From Lentisphaerota bacterium (GTDB taxonomy: Bacteria; Verrucomicrobiota; Kiritimatiellia; RFP12; UBA3636): a stretch of DNA of 19,451 nt. Every line of letters starts with the position of its first letter. The first letter of the stretch is position 1. The stretch is taken from the NCBI GenBank assembly GCA_022837245.1, contig JALHHX010000025.1:1-19451 (forward strand), given 5' to 3'. Below the pieces are notes generated by a model. The model was not told where the DNA came from, did not search any database, and worked only from the letters and a program-made list of their open reading frames with translations. Positions 7,334-13,762 of the stretch are shown one piece after another. Position numbers and translations under genes: made by a program.

Positions 7334-7342
7334 ATTATACCA
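7334..7342 (-). promoter_or_regulatory. Extended -10 promoter of metK
   Basis: The minus strand reads TGGTATAAT, a perfect -10 hexamer (7339-7334) preceded by the TGn extension. No good -35 is seen at 16-18 nt, as is common for extended -10 promoters. The expected transcript start is near 7327, giving a leader of about 70 nt before the metK ATG. Confidence 0.6.
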
Positions 7343-7672
7343 AATCCTACCGCGAAAACCACTAGAAATCCTCTTCTCCTGTTTACACGAAACTTTGATG
7401 GCGTGTAGACAGACGCAACGCCCTTGCCGTGTGGTTTTTACAAGTATACGCTTCGCGCTCACAGTGTCCAGCCACGAAAAAAAACACCAAAATGCCTGAC
7501 AAGTCCACCCTGTCAGACAAAACCTGTAAAAAAAGAGAAAGACAAACGAGCACGGGCCTAAGCCACAAACCCAAAAGACACTAAACCCCTAGAACCTGGC
7601 ACCCAGACCCTAACAAAGGGCTAAAGACTTCTTTTCAACTCTTGTGCCCATGCCATCACACACACAAAGCTA
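7343..7672. other. Gene-poor intergenic segment with strong A+C bias on the plus strand
   Basis: About 330 nt between the metK promoter and the small-protein gene hold no recognisable coding region. From about 7490 to 7670 the plus strand is dominated by A and C (long runs such as ACAAAACC, CCACAAACCCAAAAGACACTAA and a short CACACACACA repeat), so the minus-strand RNA would be rich in G and U. A hairpin at 7496-7516 is listed separately. I see no tRNA, tmRNA, RNase P or 6S RNA signature. It may be a long 3' untranslated region of the small-protein transcript or an unrecognised small RNA. Confidence 0.5.
7477..7516 (-). terminator. Possible terminator downstream of the small basic protein gene
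   Basis: The minus strand contains CTGACAGG-GTGGA-CTTGTCAG (7516-7496), an 8-bp stem including one G-U pair, followed by GCATTTTGGTG and a run of eight T residues (7484-7477). The U-tract begins about 11 nt after the stem rather than immediately, which weakens the call. If real, it ends the small-protein transcript about 160 nt past its stop codon. Confidence 0.3.
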
Positions 7673-7774
7673 TTAAGCAACGCCTTTTTTGGCTTTTTTT
7701 GCCTGCCGCTTTTCCTTGAGCGTCATGGTCGGTTTTTTCTTTTCGTTTTTCTTTGCGTCGAGACTTTTGGCCAT
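7673..7774 (-). CDS. Small, highly basic 33-residue protein
   Basis: A 33-codon frame starts at the ATG at 7774 and ends in TAA at 7673. It has a perfect AGGAGG 6 nt upstream and a strong promoter about 70 nt upstream. The peptide begins MAKSLDAKKNEKKKPTMTL and continues with KEKRQAKKAKKGVA. Lysine and arginine make up about 40 percent of it, there are no cysteines or aromatic residues, and no hydrophobic segment is present. It should be a disordered or helical cytoplasmic peptide able to bind nucleic acid or ribosomes, but its function is unknown to me. Similar lysine-rich micro-proteins occur in several bacterial phyla; I cannot name a family. Independent promoter, ribosome binding site and codon pattern all support a real gene. 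Confidence 0.72.
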   Translation of the reverse strand: MAKSLDAKKNEKKKPTMTLKEKRQAKKAKKGVA

Positions 7775-7841
7775 GGTATTCCTCCTGTTTTGTTCAGCGG
7801 GCTTTCGAACGATACGAAAACTCCACAGACTTTATGCACCA

Positions 7842-7870
7842 ATTTTAGCAATTCCCGCAGACGGGGTCAA
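7842..7870 (-). promoter_or_regulatory. Strong sigma-70-type promoter of the small basic protein gene
   Basis: On the minus strand TTGACC (7870-7865) and TAAAAT (7847-7842) are separated by 17 nt. Both hexamers match the consensus at 5 of 6 positions, and TGC directly before the -10 adds an extended -10 element. The start would be near 7835, giving a leader of about 60 nt. The -35 lies only a few bases past the thioesterase stop codon. Confidence 0.65.
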
Positions 7871-7875
7871 TAGCG

Positions 7876-8664
7876 TCAAAAAAGATGCCCGTTTTTCATG
7901 TCCTGCCACTTCGTTCGCGCGATGATGAGGTCGCGCGATGGGGCTGAGACGCGGTGCGCGCGGGTGCCGTCGGGAAGAACGGCGCAACGGGCGATGACTG
8001 TCTCGCCGAGGAAGGCCTCCGCGCGGTACACAATCTCCATCTCGCGTACTTTGCGGTCCGTGGGCGTCTCGGGGGCGCACTCCATCATCCATTCGATGTA
8101 GCGGACGTTGTTTACATGCCCGTTTAGATCGATGTGAGCCTGGTAGACGTCGAAACTCTTCTCCGTCTCATCCACCGGGTTGTCAGGATAAACCGGCTTG
8201 GTGAAGGCATTGCCCGGCCATACAGGTGTGCGTACGTTATTGGCGCAGTTCCCCATGATATCCGGCAACCGCGCGGCCCGGCGCGTGGCAAGGTCCAGAC
8301 ACATCCACTCTGAAGAGGCAACGCCTACATTTGAGCCATCTTTGAGCATCAGCACGAAGTCGCGCTGCGCGGTGAATTTGCCCATCTTGTGCGGGAATGT
8401 CAGCACATGAACCTCGTCCCTCCATTTGGGATAGCGGTCGACGCGGACGCGCATGCGGGCGAGCACCCAAGTAAGGTTGTAGCCGGCAAGTGCGTCTTTC
8501 GACAACCCAAGGATATCGGCATGCACGGAAGCGGTCTCTTGCAGATAGTTGCAAAGCTGCGACAGCAGGATAAACCCATCCGGGCCGCATTCGTATGTGC
8601 GCACACTGTACTCCTGCACAAGATGCGTGTCACGCTGTGGCTCTGTGTTCGAAGTGTAATTCAT
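7876..8664 (-). CDS. Acyl-ACP thioesterase (FatA/FatB-like, double hotdog)
   Basis: This 262-residue protein resembles the bacterial members of the plant-type acyl-ACP thioesterases (Acyl-ACP_TE), which hydrolyse acyl-ACP to free fatty acid and ACP in the cytoplasm. The N-terminal hotdog spans about residues 14-135, with LCNYLQETASVHADILGLS and LTWVLARMRVRVDRYPKW. The second hotdog (about 165-255) holds DLNGHVNNVRYIEWMME (179-195), matching the plant catalytic segment with Asp179, Asn181 and His183. Length fits a leaderless bacterial enzyme without the plant transit peptide. No strong ribosome binding site precedes the ATG at 8664, but the next in-frame ATG would remove part of the first domain. 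It stands alone on its strand, divergent from ilvD. Chain-length preference cannot be read from the sequence. Confidence 0.9.
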   Translation of the reverse strand: MNYTSNTEPQRDTHLVQEYSVRTYECGPDGFILLSQLCNYLQETASVHADILGLSKDALAGYNLTWVLARMRVRVDRYPKWRDEVHVLTFPHKMGKFTAQRDFVLMLKDGSNVGVASSEWMCLDLATRRAARLPDIMGNCANNVRTPVWPGNAFTKPVYPDNPVDETEKSFDVYQAHIDLNGHVNNVRYIEWMMECAPETPTDRKVREMEIVYRAEAFLGETVIARCAVLPDGTRAHRVSAPSRDLIIARTKWQDMKNGHLF

Positions 8665-8746
8665 GTGGTGCCGACTTTACCAAAAACCTCATAAAACCTC
8701 CAACATAATCACAATGCTTCTGGTCATCAGTCTCCCAAACGAAAAG

Positions 8747-8775
8747 TTGCGCGGAAATGGCGCGGGGTGTATAAT
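8747..8775 (+). promoter_or_regulatory. Promoter of ilvD
   Basis: A perfect TATAAT at 8770-8775 is preceded at 17 nt by TTGCGC (8747-8752), a weak -35. The transcript would start near 8782 and have a leader of about 77 nt before the chosen ilvD ATG. No leader peptide rich in branched-chain residues and no T-box features were recognised in that leader. Confidence 0.6.
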
Positions 8776-8858
8776 GCGCCGCTATTTAAAAGGGAGCCGC
8801 CTTAAATCGGATGGCGGCGCCGTCAACTGAATCGAAAAGGGAGATTGAAGAGGAAAAT

Positions 8859-10523
8859 ATGAACAGCAATGTCATCAAAGAAGGTTTTGAAAGAGCGCCG
8901 CACCGCAGCCTGCTGTACGCCACCGGCCTGAAGAGGGAGGATTTCGCGAAGCCGTTCATCGGCGTATGCAACTCGTTCGTGGAGATCATCCCCGGACACG
9001 TGCACCTGAACAAGGTCGCGGAGTTCATCAAGCAAGAGATCCGCGCCGCTGGCGGCGTGCCATTTGAATTCAACACGATCGGCATCTGCGACGGCATCGC
9101 CATGGGCCACGAGGGTATGAAGTACTCGCTGCCAAGCCGCGACCTGATCGCCGACTGCGTGGAGTCGATGGTCGAGGCGCACAAGTTCGACGCGCTTATC
9201 TGCATCCCCAACTGTGACAAGATCGTGCCGGGCATGATCATGGGGGCGATCCGCGCAAACATCCCCACCATTTTCGCCAGCGGCGGCCCCATGCGTGCCG
9301 GCAAGCTCGACGGCAAGTCGATGGATCTAATCTCAGTATTCGAAGGCGTTGCCCAGTTCAACAACCGCAAGATAGATTCCGAACAACTGGAGCGCATCGA
9401 ATGCTCTTCATGCCCCGGCTGCGGATCTTGTTCCGGCATGTTCACCGCCAATTCGATGAACTGCCTCTGCGAGGCGATCGGATTGGCGCTCCCCGGCAAC
9501 GGTTCGATTTTAGCCGACGACCCCGCCCGCGCCGAGCACTGGAAGAATTCCGCGAAACGCGTGGTGGAGCTCGCCAAAAATGAAGGGCCGCGTCCGCGCG
9601 ACCTGGTGACTCTGGCTTCGATCGACAACGCGTTCGCGCTCGACATGGCGATGGGCGGCAGCTCGAACACGGTGCTGCACACGCTGGCCATCGCGCACGA
9701 GGCGGGCGTCAACTACGACCTCGAACGTATCAACGATATTTCAAAACGCTGCCCCAACGTCTGCAAGGTGGCGCCGTCGAGCGACTACCACATGGAGGAC
9801 GTCGACGCCGCAGGCGGCATTTCCGCCATTCTCAAACGCATCTCCGATATCCCCGGTCTGTTGGATAAGTCCTGCAAGACAGTCGGCGGCAAGACGATAG
9901 GCGAGATCATCGATGCCGCGGAGATCCGCAACGAAGAAGTGATCCGCCCGATTGACAAGGCTTATTCGAAGGATGGCGGCCTCACTATCATGCACGGCAA
10001 CCTTGCCGAGCAGGGAGCCGTGGTCAAGAAGGCGGGCGTGGCGGCATCCATGCTCAAGTTCGAGGGAACGGCGATCTGTTTCGATTCCCAGGAGGAGGCT
10101 TGCGCGGGTATACTAGGTGGCAAGGTCAAGCCCGGACACGTCGTGGTGATCCGATACGAAGGTCCGCGCGGAGGACCAGGGATGCAGGAGATGCTTTCGC
10201 CCACATCGTACATCATGGGCGCGGGGCTAGGCGAGTCCGTGGCGCTGATCACCGACGGCCGATTCTCCGGCGGGACTCGCGGAGCTTGCATCGGGCACGT
10301 TTCGCCTGAGGCGGCCGAAGGTGGCTTGATAGGGCTGCTGCGTGATGGTGACACCATCGCCCTGGACATCCCGGGGCGCAAGCTTGAGGCACGCCTCTCT
10401 GACGCTGAGATCACCAAGCGCCGTGCCGAGCAAAAGCCCTGGACGCCGCGTGTCACGAAGGGGTGGCTGCGCCGCTATTCACAGCTGGTCGGCAATGCGA
10501 GTTCCGGCGCCACGTTGATGTAG
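8859..10523 (+). CDS. ilvD: Dihydroxyacid dehydratase
   Basis: IlvD dehydrates 2,3-dihydroxyisovalerate and its ethyl homologue to the 2-keto acids, the third common step of valine, leucine and isoleucine synthesis. The 554-residue length matches the family. Motifs include FNTIGICDGIAMGHEGMKYS (71-90), CIPNCDKI with Cys119, and CPGCGSCSGMFTANSMN with Cys191. Both cysteines are expected iron-sulfur ligands, with Cys37 and Cys77 as further candidates. The C-terminal GRFSGGTRG carries the serine thought to act as base. I chose the ATG at 8859 because GAGGA lies just upstream and homologues start near the NSNVIKEGFERAPHR segment; an ATG at 8811 is in frame but has no ribosome binding site. No other ilv gene is in the window. 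The gene converges on an ABC permease, with 12 nt between the stops. Confidence 0.96.
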   Translation: MNSNVIKEGFERAPHRSLLYATGLKREDFAKPFIGVCNSFVEIIPGHVHLNKVAEFIKQEIRAAGGVPFEFNTIGICDGIAMGHEGMKYSLPSRDLIADCVESMVEAHKFDALICIPNCDKIVPGMIMGAIRANIPTIFASGGPMRAGKLDGKSMDLISVFEGVAQFNNRKIDSEQLERIECSSCPGCGSCSGMFTANSMNCLCEAIGLALPGNGSILADDPARAEHWKNSAKRVVELAKNEGPRPRDLVTLASIDNAFALDMAMGGSSNTVLHTLAIAHEAGVNYDLERINDISKRCPNVCKVAPSSDYHMEDVDAAGGISAILKRISDIPGLLDKSCKTVGGKTIGEIIDAAEIRNEEVIRPIDKAYSKDGGLTIMHGNLAEQGAVVKKAGVAASMLKFEGTAICFDSQEEACAGILGGKVKPGHVVVIRYEGPRGGPGMQEMLSPTSYIMGAGLGESVALITDGRFSGGTRGACIGHVSPEAAEGGLIGLLRDGDTIALDIPGRKLEARLSDAEITKRRAEQKPWTPRVTKGWLRRYSQLVGNASSGATLM

Positions 10524-10535
10524 GCCACAAGCGCC

Positions 10536-11864
10536 TTACAACTCGCGCCGGCGCAGAACCAAAGCGCCCAGAATGCCGAAGCAGATCGGCTGCGCAAGCG
10601 ATGTCCAAAACACGCAGCGGCCGATCTTCTTAATGTCCAGCGCCACGCCGTCGCCCAGCCTGTCCAGGGCATGGGTGTTGGTGAATGGCGCCGTGAAGGA
10701 GTTCACGGCACGGAAGATCGCGCCGGACGCCTTCGCGGCCACCACTTCGACAACCGTGGGGCCGCCCTCCGCCATTTCCTCCCTTGCCTTGACCTCCACG
10801 CCCTCTTCGAACAATGTTCCCTGACCGAGCAGCAGCAGACAAACGAGTTCTGTCGCCGTAAAAGCCGCCACTGGAAACGAGAAGAGGGTTCCGCAGGTGA
10901 CGCCTATGGCAGACAGCAACGCCAGCATGGATATGAGCGCGAGCCAGCACTTGAACATGTTCCAGACCAACCCTCCGTCTGGAACAAAAACTTTAAGCGA
11001 TTCCATATGGTGTACCAGCACGCCGGATCCAGTCTCCAAATCTTCCGTGTTTTCAAAAGTGACCGATATTTTCCTGGTGCCTTCATTTAACGCTCCCACA
11101 GGAACGTGGAACGTAATAGCACCGATGTCATTTTCGTCGACCTTGCGGCTGGCAACCACATCGCCAGCTTCGTTGTAAACCTGGCAAATGCCTTCACTGC
11201 CTCCTGCAGTGCCGGCCGCCGATATATACGAGAATTCCACGCGTAGCGGAAGTGCCGCATCGCGCTCCTCCAGAAGAAACCCCCACCTGCGCCGCTGCCC
11301 CGGATCCACAGGGGTGTACGAAGTTAGCAAATCATCGCGAATGGATGCGAGCACGTCTTCTTCCTTTGCATCCCCACGCAACGCCCCGAGCGATTGTACG
11401 TGATCATACGTGCTGAGCACCAGTCGCTCGATTGCAGCGGGGTCCAGGGGCAGGAGGCGCGACACCGCCGTGTCTTTAGATGAAAAACCATTAATCCGCA
11501 GTTGCAGCAGAAGTGCCGCCATGACTAATGCGAGGAGGAAACAGTTTATGATGACGAGCGAGAGCCACCGCCCCAGCCAAATCTCAAATGGACGAACAGG
11601 CGAGACGGCGGCCCCCACATGTCGACCCGTCTCGATGTCTCCCGCGACAGCCGAGCATCCAATCCAAAGGCTAGCCGCCCCGAGAACGGCAAATGCGATG
11701 CCCAGCGTCCATGTCAGCTGCATTCGCAGTTCGCCGGTGGGAGTGCCGTCACCCTTTATTGCCGTAGCGACAAGCGCAAGCAAAATCAACAGCGCAACGA
11801 CAAGTCTCGATCGCAGCGCCGCCCGCAATCCCAGGAGGCAAACCGAGGCCACGCGCTTCATCAT
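10536..11864 (-). CDS. ABC-2-type permease with large extracytoplasmic insert
   Basis: This 442-residue membrane protein is the last gene of the exporter cluster. Hydrophobic segments lie near residues 20-37, 52-74 and 99-121. A polar region of about 180 residues (122-300) follows, with beta-rich stretches such as LRVEFSYISAAGTAG and RKISVTFENTE. More membrane segments lie near 303-330, 333-352 and 415-437. GDIETGRHVGAAVSPVRPFE matches the ABC-2 permease signature seen in the partner permease. The insert probably lies outside the cytoplasmic membrane and looks like a small beta-sandwich. The start overlaps the ATPase stop as ATGA (11861-11864); a second ATG immediately follows. The transported substrate is unknown. 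Confidence 0.8.
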   Translation of the reverse strand: MMKRVASVCLLGLRAALRSRLVVALLILLALVATAIKGDGTPTGELRMQLTWTLGIAFAVLGAASLWIGCSAVAGDIETGRHVGAAVSPVRPFEIWLGRWLSLVIINCFLLALVMAALLLQLRINGFSSKDTAVSRLLPLDPAAIERLVLSTYDHVQSLGALRGDAKEEDVLASIRDDLLTSYTPVDPGQRRRWGFLLEERDAALPLRVEFSYISAAGTAGGSEGICQVYNEAGDVVASRKVDENDIGAITFHVPVGALNEGTRKISVTFENTEDLETGSGVLVHHMESLKVFVPDGGLVWNMFKCWLALISMLALLSAIGVTCGTLFSFPVAAFTATELVCLLLLGQGTLFEEGVEVKAREEMAEGGPTVVEVVAAKASGAIFRAVNSFTAPFTNTHALDRLGDGVALDIKKIGRCVFWTSLAQPICFGILGALVLRRREL

Positions 11865-12742
11865 TTGGATTTGCCCTTTTCCCGTTCGAGGGTTTCGAGG
11901 AAATACTCTTCGAGAGTCATGGAGGGGTGGTCTAGCGCCACCTCGCCTCCGTTAGCCTTGATCTCTCGCATAAGGGTGTCGACTTGTTCCTTGTATGCGC
12001 TGCCTGTCGTTATCCGCACCTGACCGCGTTTTTCGAGCAGTTCCGAGAGTTCACCTTCTGCGCAGATGCGTCCGTCACTGAGGATTGCAACCCTGTCGCA
12101 GACGTCCTCCACCTCTGCGAGCAGGTGCGAGGATAGCAGCACCGTCTTGCCCGCTGACGCGAGATCTTTGATGAGCATTTTCACATCGTGGCGTCCGATT
12201 GGGTCGAGTCCTGAGGTCGGCTCGTCTAGAATCACAAGATCGGGGTCGTTGAGTAGCGCCTGCGCAAGCCCGATACGCCGTGCCATCCCTTTGGAGAACT
12301 CACCAACAGGCCTGTCGGCCGCCACTGCCATGTTTGTCTTTTCAAGGAGTGTCGCGATCCGTTCTTCTGTTTTTTGCTTCGGCATGTTGAAGAGACCGGC
12401 GTAATAGCGCAGGGTCTCGCGCGGCGTGAGATACGGATGGAATTGCGAAAGCTCCGGCATGTAGCCCAGCTTGGCGCGCGCCTGCATGTCATGGGGTTTC
12501 ATGCCGAAGAGTGACACGCTTCCCACCGTGGGGCGGAGCAACCCGAGGAGCATCTTGATCGTCGTGCTTTTGCCCGACCCGTTTGGTCCAAGCAGCCCGA
12601 ACACCTCGCCTCTGCGAATCGAGAAGCTCACATCGTTAACTGCGAGTTTCTTCGGCCTTCGCCAGAAGTCACGGAAGATCTTTTTGAGATTTACAGCCTC
12701 GACTACCGCGACCCGGGCTCCGTCGTCTTTCTTTTTGTCCAT
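11861..12742 (-). CDS. ABC transporter ATP-binding protein (ABC-2 exporter)
   Basis: This 293-residue protein is the motor subunit of a CcmA/NatA-like exporter. Walker A is GPNGSGKST (52-60). The Q-loop position holds Glu in GYMPEL, as is usual in this subfamily. The signature is FSKGM (149-153), Walker B is LVILDEP (169-175), and the switch histidine is His206 in LLSSHLL. A short C-terminal domain follows, ending in LEEYFLETLER. It is flanked on both sides by membrane permeases: the upstream gene ends 8 nt before, and the downstream one overlaps by 4 nt. The complex should have one ATPase gene serving two different permeases. A family-level role as multidrug, sodium or lipid exporter is possible; the sequence does not decide. 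Confidence 0.95.
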   Translation of the reverse strand: MDKKKDDGARVAVVEAVNLKKIFRDFWRRPKKLAVNDVSFSIRRGEVFGLLGPNGSGKSTTIKMLLGLLRPTVGSVSLFGMKPHDMQARAKLGYMPELSQFHPYLTPRETLRYYAGLFNMPKQKTEERIATLLEKTNMAVAADRPVGEFSKGMARRIGLAQALLNDPDLVILDEPTSGLDPIGRHDVKMLIKDLASAGKTVLLSSHLLAEVEDVCDRVAILSDGRICAEGELSELLEKRGQVRITTGSAYKEQVDTLMREIKANGGEVALDHPSMTLEEYFLETLEREKGKSK

Positions 12743-12750
12743 TGATTGAT

Positions 12751-13752
12751 TTATCCTAAATCCCGCGTTTTAAACGAAAGAGCCCCCAGTGTCAGCACGA
12801 AAGCCACGTAAGTGAGTGCGTAAGCCGCGGCGCGCGCCACGTATGGCTTAGGGATCGTTCCACCTCCGCCGAGGGAATCGGCAACCCAGAAATGCTGCAC
12901 GTCCGGCACTATTGCGTAGACCACCTGGACCGCAGCGCCGCCTCCACCGAACATCGTGTCAGCGAGAAAGCCCAAGAAAAGCGCGATGAACGCAGCCGCC
13001 ACCGCCGGTCCCGTCTGCAACCGTGTGGAAAGCGCCGTGGCGATCGCCGCAAAAATCATGAGCAACAGCATTATCAGAAAAGCGGCTGGCAATATTCTGA
13101 AATCCATCGCCGGATCATAAGCTGTCAATCCGTTCCATGAGCCTTCTATGGACAACAGCCCGGATACAACGAAAAGCACTGTTTGAAGCAACACCAGAAA
13201 AACGAAAAACCAGAGACCGAAACGGCGCCTTTTCCACCAGTTGACAAAGGCCGCCGCGGCGAGCGCAAGCACTGGTGCAATCAGCGCCGCGACGCCGCAT
13301 CGCACATCCCTGACGTAGCCGGCGAACTTCGCAGTCTCCACGTAACGTTCTGAGCTCCGCTCTGCGAAGAGTATTCCCAGCGTCTGGCAATAGGCGAATA
13401 GCAGGATGACGAAAAGCGCTCCGAGGAACTTGCCGAGCAGGAAGATATTGCGCGACACTGGTTTTGAAATCGCCGCTGAAGCCGTGCCCCCGGCTATCTC
13501 TTTGGAAAGAGTGAACCCCGAAGTGAACACTGCGATCAAAATGCCGAAAACAAGCATGAACGCAAGCCCACCGTCGCGGGTGAGCCTGCCGGCCTCGCCA
13601 AGCGTGTGCAACTGAATCATCGGCTGAATCACCGTCAATTCGATGCAGGTGAAAGCAAGTAAAAAACAGACCGGCTGCTGCAGTCCCTCCAACGCCGTGG
13701 CGGAAGACACAGTGGCAGCCGTTTTCAAGTGCCGTTTTAATTTGGTGAACAT
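12751..13752 (-). CDS. ABC-2-type permease
   Basis: This 333-residue membrane protein has seven to eight predicted helices, near residues 28-48, 62-82, 105-127, 155-172, 181-203, 220-242, 250-270 and 307-327. KEIAGGTASAAISKPVSRN (84-102) followed by FLLGKFLGA is the typical ABC-2 permease segment that contacts the ATPase. It precedes its ATPase by 8 nt and follows htpG after 10 nt, so it is probably read from the htpG transcript. The ATG at 13752 has AGGG only about 2 nt upstream, an unusually short spacing, so translation may depend on coupling to htpG. Substrate unknown. Confidence 0.85.
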   Translation of the reverse strand: MFTKLKRHLKTAATVSSATALEGLQQPVCFLLAFTCIELTVIQPMIQLHTLGEAGRLTRDGGLAFMLVFGILIAVFTSGFTLSKEIAGGTASAAISKPVSRNIFLLGKFLGALFVILLFAYCQTLGILFAERSSERYVETAKFAGYVRDVRCGVAALIAPVLALAAAAFVNWWKRRRFGLWFFVFLVLLQTVLFVVSGLLSIEGSWNGLTAYDPAMDFRILPAAFLIMLLLMIFAAIATALSTRLQTGPAVAAAFIALFLGFLADTMFGGGGAAVQVVYAIVPDVQHFWVADSLGGGGTIPKPYVARAAAYALTYVAFVLTLGALSFKTRDLG

Positions 13753-13762
13753 GCCCTACATT

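Noticed and set aside
7383..7574. Minus-strand 63-codon frame
   Set aside because: It has no ribosome binding site or family resemblance and spans the possible hairpin and U-run.
7655..7670. CA dinucleotide repeat as phase-variable tract
   Set aside because: Only about five CA units, not within a gene or a promoter spacer.
7689..7925. Plus-strand 78-codon frame rich in Phe and Leu
   Set aside because: It is antisense to the lysine-rich small-protein gene and the end of the thioesterase gene; the Phe codons are complements of Lys codons.
10516..10540. Shared terminator between ilvD and the convergent permease
   Set aside because: Only a 4-bp AGGC/GCCT pairing and no T-tract are seen in the 12-nt gap.
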